Part shown: one piece after another, positions 38,714 through 47,494 of the stretch | Layout of the letters: the number at the start of each line of letters is the position of its first letter | Numbering within the stretch: the stretch's first letter is position 1 | Origin: CF-162 sp963667205 | GTDB taxonomy: Bacteria > Chloroflexota > Dehalococcoidia > SM23-28-2 > RBG-16-64-32 | Direction of reading: 5' to 3' | NCBI GenBank assembly: GCA_963667205.1 | Contig: OY762959.1 | Location: 434,001 to 498,000, forward strand | Length of the DNA stretch: 64,000 nt | Notes under the pieces: generated by a model | Told to the model about the DNA's origin: nothing | Seen by the model: only the letters and a program-made list of their open reading frames with translations | Database searches by the model: none | Program-made: the position numbers and the translations under genes

Positions 38714-39571
38714 ATGCCCTTGAAGTTCACGAAGATGCACGGCGCCGGCAATGATTTCCTGGTCGTCGAGTCGAGCGGCGAAGAGCGCGACTGGGCGCGC
38801 ATCGCGCAGGAGATCTGCCACCGTAATCTGGGCGTGGGCGCAGACGGGCTGATGCTCATCATGCCGTCGGAGCGGGCGCACTTCCGGATGCGGCTGTTCA
38901 ACGCGGACGGCTCGGAGGCGGAGGTGAGCGGGAACGGCGTACGCTGCCTCGTCAAGTATGCGCTGGAACGCATGAGCGTAGAGCCGAAGGGCGGCCGAGT
39001 GACGATCGAGGCGATCCACGACGTCCTGGAGGCAGAAGTCACGCTGGAGAACGGCGTCGTGACTGGCTCGCGGCTGTCGATGGGGCCGCCGCACTTTCAG
39101 CCGGCGGAGGTGCCGGTGCGGACGGAGATGAAGCCGCCGGTGCTAGACCTGGCGATCGAGGTGGAGGGAGAGGTGATCGCGGTGAGCTGCGTGTCGATGG
39201 GCAACCCGCACGCGGTGCATTTCATCGAGATGGGCGTGGGCGATTACCCGCTGGAGCACAGCGGGTCGAAGATGGAGAACCACGAGGCGTTTCCGGCGCG
39301 GGTGAACTTCGGCGTGGCTCGGGTCAAAGCGCGAGGGGCGATGGACGTGCGCGTGTGGGAGCGCGGCGCAGGCGAGACGCTGGCCTGCGGCAGCGGCTGC
39401 TGCGCGGCGATGGTGATGGCGCACGTGAAGGGGCTGGTGGACGACCGCGTGGACATCCGCCAGCCGGGCGGGCTGCTAACGGTAGAGTGGGACGGCGAGG
39501 GCGACGTCTACCTGACGGGCCCGGCGGAGTTCGTGTTCAGTGGAGAGTGGGAAGTGAGCGGTCATGGATAG
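38714..39571 (+). CDS. dapF: Diaminopimelate epimerase
   Basis: A 285-residue DapF: KFTKMHGAGNDFLVVE, RNLGVGADGLMLI, FNADGSEAEVSGNGVRCLVKYA with the first catalytic Cys, CVSMGNPHAVHF and ERGAGETLACGSGCCAAMV with the second Cys. It interconverts LL- and meso-diaminopimelate for lysine and peptidoglycan synthesis. It follows the permease closely and overlaps the next DinB-like gene by 8 nt, so all may share a transcript. It looks intact. Confidence 0.94.
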   Translation: MPLKFTKMHGAGNDFLVVESSGEERDWARIAQEICHRNLGVGADGLMLIMPSERAHFRMRLFNADGSEAEVSGNGVRCLVKYALERMSVEPKGGRVTIEAIHDVLEAEVTLENGVVTGSRLSMGPPHFQPAEVPVRTEMKPPVLDLAIEVEGEVIAVSCVSMGNPHAVHFIEMGVGDYPLEHSGSKMENHEAFPARVNFGVARVKARGAMDVRVWERGAGETLACGSGCCAAMVMAHVKGLVDDRVDIRQPGGLLTVEWDGEGDVYLTGPAEFVFSGEWEVSGHG

Positions 39572-40058
39572 TGCACAACGCGAAGTATTGATCCAGACGT
39601 ATGCGGAGGGGCCGGCGAAGCTGCGCGCGGCGGTGGAAGCGGCGCCCGAGTCGATGCGAAAGTGGCGTCCGGAGGCGGGTGAGTTCTCCGTGCACGAGGT
39701 GGCGGTGCACTGCGCGGACTCCGAGACGAACTCGCACGGGCGGATCCGCTTCCTGGTGGCGGAGGATAACGCTACGGTCTTCGGCTACGACCCGGACGTC
39801 TGGGCGCGGAAGTTCTCGTACCACGACCACCCGCTGGAGGCGGCGCTGCTGACCGTGGATGCGGTCCGGGCGAACACGGTGCCGATCCTGCGGCGGATGT
39901 CGGAGGAGGACTGGGCGTCGGAGGGCACGCACTCGGAGTTGGGGGCCTACTCGGCGGAGCAATGGCTGCGCAATTACGCGGCTCACCTGGAGCAGCACAC
40001 ACCGCAGGCGCTGGGCGTGATCGCGGCCTGGGAAGCGGCGGGGCGGCCGCAGCCCTAG
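39564..40058 (+). CDS. DinB-family protein
   Basis: A 164-residue four-helix-bundle protein of the DinB/YfiT type: LIQTYAEGPAKLRAAVEAAPE, FSVHEVAVHCADSETNS (metal His), DHPLEAALLTVDAVRANTV and WLRNYAAHLEQHTPQ (two more His). A metal-dependent small-molecule transferase or thiol-linked enzyme is expected for this fold; substrate unknown. The ATG overlaps the end of dapF. It is an intact counterpart of the frameshifted DinB-like gene at 19922-20439, but not closely similar to it. Confidence 0.8.
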   Translation: MDSAQREVLIQTYAEGPAKLRAAVEAAPESMRKWRPEAGEFSVHEVAVHCADSETNSHGRIRFLVAEDNATVFGYDPDVWARKFSYHDHPLEAALLTVDAVRANTVPILRRMSEEDWASEGTHSELGAYSAEQWLRNYAAHLEQHTPQALGVIAAWEAAGRPQP

Positions 40059-41119
40059 CGGACGAGCGCGCGGGTGATCTGCGCGACGGACGTGGCGCCG
40101 CTGAGCGCCATCGCCAGCTCGCACTCTGCCTGAAGCATCTCCAGCACGCGCGCGACGCCGCGTTCGCCGTCGACCGCGAGACCCCAGACGTACGGCCGGC
40201 CAATGAGCACGGCCCGGGCGCCGAGGGCGAGCGCCTTGACGACGTCTGTGCCGCGACGCACTCCCCCGTCGACGAGGACTTCGAGGCGGTCGCCAACGGC
40301 GGCGACGACGCCCGGCAGGGCCTCGACGCCGGCGGGAGTGCCGTCGAGCTGGCGGCCGCCGTGGTTGGAGACGACAACAGCGGCGGCGGCGAGGACGGCG
40401 TCTTCGGGCGCGAGGATGCCTTTGAGGATCATGGGCAGCGAGGTGAGCGAGCGCAGCCAGTCGACGTCGTCCCAGGTGAGAGAGGCGTGGAGGAGCGAGG
40501 CGGCGTAGGCTGAGAGCGCGGAGTCGCGCTGATCGAGCGATATCTGCGTTATGTCGACATCAGCCTCGAAGTTGACGGGTGTGACGTCGGCCGGGAAGTC
40601 GAGCTTGTGGGCGAAATCGCGCTCGCGGCGACCGAGGCGGGGAACGTCGACCGTGAGGCAGAGCGCGCCGTAACCGGCGGCCTCGGCGCGCCTGACAAGG
40701 CGCTCTGTGACGGTCCGATCGGTGTAGCAGTAGAGCTGGAACCACTTGGGGCCGTCAGCGGCGGCGGCCACGTCTTCGATGGTGCAGCTGGACATCGTGC
40801 TGAGGGTCATCGTCGTCCCGTTGGCGGCGGCGGCGCGGGCCGTCGCCAGCTCGCCCTCGTCGTGGGCAAGCCTGAGGAGGGCGACGGGCGCCAGGACTAC
40901 GGGAGACGGCATCGGCCGGCCGAGCACGGTGGTGGAGATGTCGACGGCAGAAACGCCGGTGAGCACCCGCGGCAGCAGCTGAACGGCCTGCCAGGCCTCG
41001 CGGTTGCGGGCGAGGGTGATCTCGTCTTCGGCAGCGCCGGCGATGAAGTCGTAGATCTGGGCGGGGAGCTTCTCCCGCGCCAGCGCCTCGAGCTGAAGGA
41101 GGTTCTGCGGGCGGGCCAT
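40055..41119 (-). CDS. FMN-dependent alpha-hydroxy-acid oxidase/dehydrogenase
   Basis: A 354-residue TIM-barrel flavoenzyme of the lactate/glycolate oxidase family: LPAQIYDFIAGAAEDEITLARN, VLAPVALLRLAHDEGE, WFQLYCYTDR, LTVDVPRLGRRERD, PMILKGILAPEDAV and VVSNHGGRQLDG with the catalytic His, followed by LVDGGVRRGTDVVKALALGA. Between LAPEDAV and VVVSNHGG about five residues usually present (the EAGVDG turn) are missing, which may affect the flavin site. ATG 41119 is the conserved start. It probably oxidises a short 2-hydroxy acid; which one is not evident. Confidence 0.85.
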   Translation of the reverse strand: MARPQNLLQLEALAREKLPAQIYDFIAGAAEDEITLARNREAWQAVQLLPRVLTGVSAVDISTTVLGRPMPSPVVLAPVALLRLAHDEGELATARAAAANGTTMTLSTMSSCTIEDVAAAADGPKWFQLYCYTDRTVTERLVRRAEAAGYGALCLTVDVPRLGRRERDFAHKLDFPADVTPVNFEADVDITQISLDQRDSALSAYAASLLHASLTWDDVDWLRSLTSLPMILKGILAPEDAVLAAAAVVVSNHGGRQLDGTPAGVEALPGVVAAVGDRLEVLVDGGVRRGTDVVKALALGARAVLIGRPYVWGLAVDGERGVARVLEMLQAECELAMALSGATSVAQITRALVR

Positions 41120-41120
41120 G

Positions 41121-41450
41121 CTACTTCGCCGGCAGGCTGCGAGCGAAAGAGGCACCCGCTTCGACCCAGGCGGCGAGGTCGCCGTCGGACTCAAAGCCGG
41201 GGCGAGCGACGTAGACCATGCCCCGCATCGGGCGGCCGGTGAAGTCCATGGGGCGGGCGTGCGGACGGCCGAGGGCGTCTTCGTAGCTGACGGGGCCGAC
41301 TCGCACCATCAGCTCGTCGCCGGCGACCCCACAGGCCATGTTGCCGCCCACCATGAAGGCGACGCCGCCGAACATCTTCGTCTCGGCGACGGCTGACTCG
41401 TCCGCGAAAGCGGAGCGGATGCGGGCGGCGAGAGCCTCGCTGTAGGCCAT
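41121..41450 (-). CDS. TfoX N-terminal domain protein
   Basis: A 109-residue protein consisting only of the TfoX/Sxy N-terminal domain (KMFGGVAFMVGGNMACGVAGDELMVRVGP...RGMVYVA). In gamma-proteobacteria the full protein activates competence genes, but stand-alone domains of this kind are widespread and uncharacterised. Its stop lies directly before the ATG of the alpha-hydroxy-acid oxidase, so the two form an operon. A link to the truncated comEC is speculative. Confidence 0.85.
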   Translation of the reverse strand: MAYSEALAARIRSAFADESAVAETKMFGGVAFMVGGNMACGVAGDELMVRVGPVSYEDALGRPHARPMDFTGRPMRGMVYVARPGFESDGDLAAWVEAGASFARSLPAK

Positions 41451-41471
41451 GGCGACAGGTTAGCAGGCGCG

Positions 41472-42890
41472 CTAGCCGAGAAGCGATCCGAGGCGGCGAG
41501 CGAGTCGATAGAACGGCTGATCGAGCTTGGCGTAGATGACCTCTGCGGCGAGCTGCTGGACGCTGGTGGAGTAGGTGGGATAGACCTGGATGAAGTGGGT
41601 GAAGTCGGGCGTGAGGCGCATCTTCTTCTTGACGGCGATGGTGAACTGCGAGATCAGGTCGCCGGCGTGGGGTGCGAGGACGTGCGCGCCGACGATGCGA
41701 TCTTTGGAGTCGGTGACGGCGATGATGCGGCCGAGCTCGTTGCCATCGGTGCGTGACCGGTCAGAGTGCGAAAGGTCCCACTCGTGCACACGCACCTTGT
41801 CCACGCCGAGCTGATCGCGGGCCTCGGCCTGGGTGAGGCCGACGTGGGCGAGCTCCGGATCGGTAAACGTAGCCCAGGGGATGGGTGCATAGGCGGCGGC
41901 GGAGCCCGCGTAGAACATGTTGCGGAGGGCAACGCCGGCTTCGGCAGCAGCGCTGTGGGTGAAGAGGTAGCGGCCGGCGCAATCACCGGCGGCGTAGACC
42001 CAGGGCACACTCGTGCGCAGCCGGTCGTTGACGACTACGCCGCGGCTGTTCGTCTTGACACCGACCGTGTCGAGGGCGAGGTCGTCGATGTTGGGCCGGC
42101 GTCCGGTGGCAACGAGGACGCGCTCGGCCTGCCAGGAGGCGTCGCCCGCGTAGAGAGTGGTGAGGCCGCCGGAGGTCTCGGCACGGTCGACGGCAACGTC
42201 GACGTGGACGCTCACTCCTTCTTCCGTGAGGCGGCCGGCGAGAAGAGCGGCGAGCGCAGGCTCTTCGCGCACGAGAATTCGGGAAAAGAACTCGAGGAGG
42301 GTGGTCTCGACGCCGAGGCGGATCATCGCCTGCGCCATTTCGACGCCGATCGCTCCTGCGCCGATGATGGCGAGCGAAGCGGGCGCGCGGTCGAGCTCGA
42401 ACAAGTTCTCGCTGGTGAGGCAGGTGTCGGGGTCGAGACCCGGCACGTCGAGCTTGGCAGGGCGCGAGCCGGTGCAGACGAGGACGTAGCGCGCAGTGAT
42501 AGTGCGGCCGGCGACCGCGATCTGGTGCTCGCCTTTGAAGCGGGCGCGGCCCTCGCTTACGTCGACGCCCATGTCGCGGAAGTGCTCCGGGTTGTCGTCG
42601 GTGGCGGCGATCGATTCGCGGACGTCCTTCATGCGAGCCCAGACGGCGGCGGTGTCGACGCTGACACCTTCGACAGAGACGCCGAAGGCGGCGGCGTTGC
42701 GAACGGTGCTGGCGACGCGGGCGCTGGCGAGGATCGCTTTGCTGGGGACACAGCCGGTCCAGAGGCAATCGCCCCCTATGCGCTCGGCCTCGATGAGGGC
42801 GGTCTTGACGCCCATGCGGCTGGCCACCTCAGCGGCGGGGATACCGCCCGAGCCAGCGCCGATGATCGCGAGGTCATAGTCGTACTTCAT
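41472..42890 (-). CDS. Pyridine nucleotide-disulfide oxidoreductase (mercuric reductase/lipoamide dehydrogenase-like)
   Basis: A 472-residue flavoprotein: FAD loop IIGAGSGGIPAAEVA, redox-active disulfide GGDCLWTGCVPSK, NAD(P) loop IIGAGAIGVEMAQ, VYAAGDC, and a dimer interface with HFIQVYPTYSTSVQQLA, which keeps the His but lacks the Glu of true lipoamide dehydrogenases. The protein probably reduces a disulfide or small oxidant with NAD(P)H. No merA cysteine-rich N-terminus or C-terminal CC pair is present, so mercury reduction is unlikely. Context (DegV, PlsY upstream) gives no specific role. Confidence 0.85.
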   Translation of the reverse strand: MKYDYDLAIIGAGSGGIPAAEVASRMGVKTALIEAERIGGDCLWTGCVPSKAILASARVASTVRNAAAFGVSVEGVSVDTAAVWARMKDVRESIAATDDNPEHFRDMGVDVSEGRARFKGEHQIAVAGRTITARYVLVCTGSRPAKLDVPGLDPDTCLTSENLFELDRAPASLAIIGAGAIGVEMAQAMIRLGVETTLLEFFSRILVREEPALAALLAGRLTEEGVSVHVDVAVDRAETSGGLTTLYAGDASWQAERVLVATGRRPNIDDLALDTVGVKTNSRGVVVNDRLRTSVPWVYAAGDCAGRYLFTHSAAAEAGVALRNMFYAGSAAAYAPIPWATFTDPELAHVGLTQAEARDQLGVDKVRVHEWDLSHSDRSRTDGNELGRIIAVTDSKDRIVGAHVLAPHAGDLISQFTIAVKKKMRLTPDFTHFIQVYPTYSTSVQQLAAEVIYAKLDQPFYRLARRLGSLLG

Positions 42891-42923
42891 GCGGGCCTCC
42901 AGTCGAGAGTGCGGTGCCGCCGT

Positions 42924-43759
42924 CTAGCGAGAGATGTAGACGGCGCCGGCGTTGCCGGGACCAGTGTGGACACCGACAGCCGGCCCGACGACGTACTCGA
43001 TGATATCGCCTACGCCCTGCATGCCGTCCAGCCGGGCCTTCAGATCGGCGGCGATCCCCGGCGCTGCGCCGTGCCCGACACCGACCCGAAGAGTACCATC
43101 GGCGGCGGCAGCGAAGGACTCGATCTGCTGGGCCATGATCTCGACGGCCTCCTCGACGCTGGCCGCGGAGCCGACTACGTGCATGCCATCAGGGTTAGCG
43201 ACCATGACGTGCACGCCTTCGCCGGCAGCCGAATCATCCTTGAGGCGGCCACCGCGGCGGGGGAGGTCGAGGGCGCGAACGATGAAGGTGTTGCCGATGC
43301 GCGTGGCGGCCTCGCCGGCGGCGAGGGCGGCTTCGGCGGGCGAGGCGCCGTCCTCGAGGGCCTCGATCGCCTCGAGGATGCAGAGGCCCTCGGCCATGGA
43401 GGCGGTGTGTGTGTGTCGACAACGGTTACTGGTATGGGCGAATCGGCGGCGGCGAGGTTGGCGGCGTTGACGGTGCCGGAGACGTTGGAGCCGACGTGTA
43501 TCGAAAGCACCTGCTCCGCGCCGTCGGCGGCCGCGCGCTCGTACGCCTGTGTGAGGAGCGCCGGCGAGGGCTGCGAGGTGCTGACGGACTTCGCGGCTGG
43601 CAAGCGGCGGTAGAAGTCGTCGGCGTCGAGGTCGGTCTCGGCGTAGACGTCGCCGTCGAGCTCGATGCTGAGGGGGACGACGATGAGGCCGTGGCGCCCG
43701 ATGATCTCCGGCGGCAGGTAGCAGCCAGAGTCGACGACGATGGCGGTGGAGCCGATCAT
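42924..43759 (-). pseudogene. DegV-family fatty-acid-binding protein, frameshifted at a (CA)n repeat
   Basis: The first part (from ATG 43759) reads AIVVDSGCYLPPEIIGRHGLIVVPLSIELDG and KSVSTSQPSPA, typical of DegV, which binds fatty acids for phosphorylation and transfer to phospholipid synthesis. At the CA repeat (about 43406-43417) the frame is lost after VVDTHT. The second part (MAEGLCILEAIEAL...FIVRALDLPRRGGRLK...GVGHGAAPG) is two bases out of frame and runs to 42924. Loss of one CA unit restores a single ORF of about 278 codons, the normal length. The start overlaps the plsY stop (ATGA), so lipid synthesis genes are coupled here. Slippage or sequencing error are both possible. Confidence 0.85.
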
Positions 43760-44418
43760 GCCGGCGCCGTGACGGGTAGGGCCGCGGACTCTGCGGTGGC
43801 GTTCGCGCCGTTGTCGCTCTCGAAGGGCGGCGGCGCGGAGAGCAAGCGCTGGATGATCAGGGCGCTGGAGACAAGGGCGTAGAGTGGCAGGCCGGCTGTC
43901 GGCTCCGGGCCCCAGGCGTTCTTGCGTTTGGCCGCCCACCAGTAGGTCGCGGCGACAACGAAGACGGCGGAGGTAACGCCGGCGGAGAGTTCGGCGCGGC
44001 CTCGCGAGAGGAAGGAGAGCGCGGTGGCGAGCGCGACGTCAGCGGGCGCATAGGCCGGGAAGCAGACGAGGGAGGTGCCGGCGCTGGTCGCGATGCCTTT
44101 GCCGCCACGAAATCCGTTCCAGACGGACAGACAGTGGCCGATGACGGCGGCGGCACCGGCCGCGTAAGCGCCGTTCGCGCCGGCGAGGCGGCGGCCGCCG
44201 ATCGAGGCCACTACGCCCTTGCCGAGGTCGCCGGCGAGGACGAGAGCGCCCCATTCCCAGCCGAGGGTCTTGGCGGCGTTCAACGCCCCGGGGTTGCCGG
44301 TGCCGACTTCGCGCAGGTCGGCAGGGCCACGTCGGCGCGAGGCAGCCCGCGCGGCGATATCGGCGGAGGGGATGGTGCCGATGAGGTAGCCGGCGATGGC
44401 GGCGGCGATGGTTCGCAA
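43756..44418 (-). CDS. plsY: Acyl-phosphate:glycerol-3-phosphate acyltransferase
   Basis: A 220-residue integral membrane PlsY with about five transmembrane helices and the three conserved loops: GTIPSAD near the start, GTGNPGALNA and FRGGKGIATSAGT. It makes lysophosphatidate from acyl-phosphate. The longer frame begins at ATG 44493, but TTG 44418 has an ideal ribosome site (GGGAGG, 4 nt upstream) and starts right at the first helix (RTIAAAIAGYLIGTIPSAD), so it is preferred. The C-terminal 25 residues (PPPFESDNGANA...) are an unusual tail. It is coupled to the degV-like gene, which would supply acyl chains. Confidence 0.9.
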   Translation of the reverse strand: MRTIAAAIAGYLIGTIPSADIAARAASRRRGPADLREVGTGNPGALNAAKTLGWEWGALVLAGDLGKGVVASIGGRRLAGANGAYAAGAAAVIGHCLSVWNGFRGGKGIATSAGTSLVCFPAYAPADVALATALSFLSRGRAELSAGVTSAVFVVAATYWWAAKRKNAWGPEPTAGLPLYALVSSALIIQRLLSAPPPFESDNGANATAESAALPVTAPA

Positions 44419-44553
44419 GCGTCCTCCCTGTGATGAAGCGATGCGGGTGATGCCATCAGTCTGGATGCTGGAGGCAATGTCTTCTGTAATCAAGAATACA
44501 TCACGGACAACGATCGTAACGGAGCGTGAGGTGTTGGCGTCGTGTAAAGCGAC

Positions 44554-45480
44554 ATGGCATTGCTAAAGCAGTCCGACGGGAATCCCGGAAGGACTCTATC
44601 AACTGTGGGGAGCCGCTTTGTCAGGCGCGAGGCGCTTGGGCTGGTCCTCTGGCTGGGCGCGGTTGTCGTCGTTTACGGAACGCTGCCGCTGCCTTTCGCG
44701 ATTCACCTGGCCCTGATGTTCTGCTGGCTGGCGGGGAGCGGACTGACGTTCATCGGGATGTCGCGGGCGAACGTGCGCGATACGGAGGATGTGTTCCAGG
44801 AGAGCCTGCACGGTGTGCTGCGCGCACAGGAGGACATCCTGATGCGTATGGCGATGTACAGCGAGGCCAAGGACGCGCTCACAGGAGAGCACCTGCACCG
44901 CGTGCGGGAGACAGCGACCCTGGTGGCCCGCGAGCCGGGCCTCGATATCGAGGAGGCGCGGGCGATAGGCAAGGCCGCCGTGGCGCACGACGTCGGCAAG
45001 ATCGGCGTCCCAGATGCGCTGCTGGGAAAGCCCGGCAAGCTGACGGCGGAGGAGTTCGAGGTCATCAAGACGCACACTGAGATCGGTGGGCGATTGCTGG
45101 GCACGTCGCCGCTGTTTGAGCTGGAGCGGCAGGCCGCGCGCTGCCACCACGAGCGGTGGGACGGCAGTGGATATCCGGACGGCCTTACAGGCACGAATAT
45201 TCCGCTGGTGGCGCGGATCACTTCGGTGACCGACGTCTTCGACGCGCTCGTGACGCGACGGCCCTACAAGGAGCCGTGGAGCGAGGGTGTGGCGGCGGTC
45301 TACCTGAAGGCAAACGCAGAGACGCACTTCGACCCTGAGGTCGTGACGGCGTTCCTGCGGCTGCTGGAGCGCGGCGAGATCAGGGGACACAGGCCGCGCA
45401 AGAAGGTTGCACAGAATGTGCCGGCCGCGGCTGAACCGGCGACCCGGCGCGTACCCGTACCGGCCTCGGCCGCCCGATAG
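44554..45480 (+). CDS. HD-GYP domain protein, probable cyclic-di-GMP phosphodiesterase
   Basis: A 308-residue protein with two N-terminal membrane helices (residues 28-72), a short linker (SRANVRDTEDVFQESL), then an HD-GYP domain: EHLHRVRETATLV, AAVAHDVGKIGVPDALLGKPGKLT (the HD pair), IKTHTEIGG, HHERWDGSGYPDGLTG (the GYP motif) and TSVTDVFDALVTRRPYK. All metal ligands expected for the family are present. It probably degrades cyclic di-GMP at the membrane, though sensing could not be assigned. The tail after residue 280 is basic and disordered. It is divergent from plsY. Confidence 0.88.
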   Translation: MALLKQSDGNPGRTLSTVGSRFVRREALGLVLWLGAVVVVYGTLPLPFAIHLALMFCWLAGSGLTFIGMSRANVRDTEDVFQESLHGVLRAQEDILMRMAMYSEAKDALTGEHLHRVRETATLVAREPGLDIEEARAIGKAAVAHDVGKIGVPDALLGKPGKLTAEEFEVIKTHTEIGGRLLGTSPLFELERQAARCHHERWDGSGYPDGLTGTNIPLVARITSVTDVFDALVTRRPYKEPWSEGVAAVYLKANAETHFDPEVVTAFLRLLERGEIRGHRPRKKVAQNVPAAAEPATRRVPVPASAAR

Positions 45481-45509
45481 CGCCCCCCCAACTTCCACCG
45501 AACGTCCTG

Positions 45510-46394
45510 CTACGGCTGCTGAGTCTCTGAGCCCGGCTCCGGTTGCGCATCCTCCGGCGGTTCCGCGTCATCGCGGCCGAAGTAACGGAAGATATACCAG
45601 ACGCCACCGGCCAGGGCGGCGAAGACGACGGCGATGAAGACGCCATCGGGGATCCAGGAAGTGAGGTCCTTGATACGCTCGTCCGCCTGGAACGAAAGCT
45701 CCGTGAAGCCCAGATCGCTGTAGACGCTGGAGAGGGCGTTGGTGCCATCGAGGAAGATGAAGGAGAGGCCGAGGAGGAGGAAGACGGTGCCCGCGAGCAG
45801 GTTGGTGGAGTGGATCGCGAGCGGACCTATCTCAATCCCCCAGCCACGTAACCACTTCGCCTTGCCAATGCCGGTGGAGTCCCAGAGGGAGGCGATGATG
45901 AAGAGGGGAAGGACGGTGCCGAGGGCGTAGATGGCGAGAAGGCCGCCGCCGCGCAGGGTGTTGTCGCCGGCGGCGGCGACGGTGAGGACCGATCCGAGGA
46001 TGGGGCCGGAGCAGAAGCCGCCGAAGCCGTAGACGAGACCCAGCGTGTAGGTGCCGAACAGGTTCTTCGCCTCGACGACGCCGGAATCGGCGAAGGGGAG
46101 GGCGATCGCGCGGCCGGAGAGCTCCAGCAAGCCGAAGCCGATGAGGAAGACGCCGGCGACGATGATCATGGTGTCGCGGTTGTCGAGGAAGAGGCTGGTG
46201 GCGAGCGCGGCGCCCATACCGAGCGGGACGAAGATGGTGGCAAGGCCGAGGTAGAAGAGAAAGGTGCGGGCGATGAGCTCCGTGCGGTTCTGGAAGGCGT
46301 AGGCGAAGAAGGCGGGCAGGAGGAGGGCGCTGCAGGGCGAGAGAAGGGCGAGGATGCCGCCGAAGAAGGCGGCGGCGAAGGAGACCTCAATCAC
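45510..46394 (-). CDS. ccdA: CcdA/DsbD-type transmembrane thiol reductant transporter
   Basis: A 294-residue protein with six or more transmembrane helices: FAAAFFGGILALLSPCSALLLPAFFAY carries the first conserved Cys in the LSPC motif and VYGFGGFCSGPILGS the second. These two cysteines pass electrons from cytoplasmic thioredoxin across the membrane. A C-terminal extension (KDLTSWIPDGVFIAVVFAALAGG) adds another helix and an acidic tail. It is in an operon with the DsbA-like gene upstream (12 nt gap), so together they handle extracytoplasmic disulfides. Confidence 0.88.
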   Translation of the reverse strand: MIEVSFAAAFFGGILALLSPCSALLLPAFFAYAFQNRTELIARTFLFYLGLATIFVPLGMGAALATSLFLDNRDTMIIVAGVFLIGFGLLELSGRAIALPFADSGVVEAKNLFGTYTLGLVYGFGGFCSGPILGSVLTVAAAGDNTLRGGGLLAIYALGTVLPLFIIASLWDSTGIGKAKWLRGWGIEIGPLAIHSTNLLAGTVFLLLGLSFIFLDGTNALSSVYSDLGFTELSFQADERIKDLTSWIPDGVFIAVVFAALAGGVWYIFRYFGRDDAEPPEDAQPEPGSETQQP

Positions 46395-46406
46395 GGCGGG
46401 CGAGCC

Positions 46407-47129
46407 CTAGCCGCCGGCGGCGATCACTTCGGCGTCGATGAGGCCAGCGAAAGTCTCGTAAGGTTGGGCGCCGTTGAGGTACTGGCCGTTGACAAAGAAG
46501 CCGGGCGTGCCGGTGACGCCCTGACTGCGGCCGAGGCGGAAGTCGGCGGCGAGGACGGCGTCGTACGTGGCCTGACCCTGACAGGCCTCGAAGGCCGCGA
46601 TGTTGAGCTCGTGTTGTTCCGCGAACTGCAGGAGTCGCCCCTGTGAGTAGGCGCCGCTGTTGACGCCGCCCTGGTTGAGGTAGAGCGTGTCGTGGTACTC
46701 CCAGAACTTGTCCTGCTCGCCGGCGCAGTAGGCGGCGACGGCGGCGTCCTGGGATTCGCGGCCGTAGTGTTCGAAGTTGCGCCAGACGAACTTGACCTTG
46801 CCGGTATCAACGTAGTCGGTCCGCAGGCGGGGGAGAGTCTGCGTCTCGAAGCGCTTACAGAAGGTGCACTGGAAGTCGCCCCACATGACGATCTCGACGG
46901 GCGCGTTGGGATCGCCTTGGACGGGCGGGGCATACCCGGGCGGGTAGGCGGCCTCGACATCGCCGGCGCTGTTGCCGCCCAGACTGACGACGAAGAGGGC
47001 GGCGATGATCGCGCCAGCGACGGCGACGACGATGACGTAAGGCAGGTACGGCGCGCGCCGTTTCGGACGGCGGGCATCTTGCCGCTTGCGCTTGGACGCT
47101 CTTACAGATTGCCGGTGGCGCTTGCTCAC
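46407..47129 (-). CDS. Membrane-anchored DsbA-like thiol oxidoreductase
   Basis: A 240-residue protein: a very basic N-terminus, one membrane anchor (residues 30-50, LPYVIVVAVAGAIIAALFVVSL), then a thioredoxin fold with inserted helical domain. The active site is CTFC (Cys88, Cys91) in MWGDFQCTFCKRFE, and the cis-Pro loop is GVTGTPGFFVNG. GTG 47129 is chosen because GGGAGG lies 5 nt before it and the signal anchor follows. It would form or shuffle disulfides in exported proteins, recycled through the adjacent CcdA. The many cysteine-bearing dockerin and TasA-like proteins in this window are plausible clients. Confidence 0.88.
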   Translation of the reverse strand: MSKRHRQSVRASKRKRQDARRPKRRAPYLPYVIVVAVAGAIIAALFVVSLGGNSAGDVEAAYPPGYAPPVQGDPNAPVEIVMWGDFQCTFCKRFETQTLPRLRTDYVDTGKVKFVWRNFEHYGRESQDAAVAAYCAGEQDKFWEYHDTLYLNQGGVNSGAYSQGRLLQFAEQHELNIAAFEACQGQATYDAVLAADFRLGRSQGVTGTPGFFVNGQYLNGAQPYETFAGLIDAEVIAAGG

Positions 47130-47236
47130 GTGTTCCTCCCGTTGTTGGGAAGATAGTACCGAATACGCGGATGGGCGTGTAATCCTGCTTACAATCGCGT
47201 CGTCGAGGATGGGTTCATTGTAGTGGCGAGGCAGTA

Positions 47237-47494
47237 GTGTTACTAGAGATTTACATCCAGGAGGGTTGCTTCGGCTGCCAGCGCTCGTCCGCGCTGGCAG
47301 AACGGGCGCGTGAGGCGTTTCCGGAGATGCAAGTGGAGATCGTTGACTTCGGCGCGTCCCGAGGCGTCTATCGGGACCAGGTGGCGGCGACGCCCACATA
47401 TGTGCTGGATGGTGAGATAATCTCACTGGGGAACCCGTCGCCGGCAGAGCTCGAGACGATGCTGGCGATGCGGGCGACCCGGACGACAAGATGA
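47237..47494 (+). CDS. Small thioredoxin/glutaredoxin-fold protein
   Basis: An 85-residue protein with a CxxC active site in IQEGCFGCQRSS (Cys11, Cys14) and cis-Pro in VAATPTYVLDG, the minimal thioredoxin fold. Start is GTG 47237. It is divergent from the dsbA-ccdA operon and overlaps the next gene, a Crp/Fnr regulator, by ATGA. Coupling of a redox protein to that regulator suggests redox input to transcription, but this is inference from layout. Confidence 0.8.
   Translation: MLLEIYIQEGCFGCQRSSALAERAREAFPEMQVEIVDFGASRGVYRDQVAATPTYVLDGEIISLGNPSPAELETMLAMRATRTTR

Noticed and set aside
41766..43613. A 615-codon plus-strand frame opposite the flavoprotein and degV
   Set aside because: Glycine/valine/aspartate-rich shadow of two well-supported minus-strand genes.
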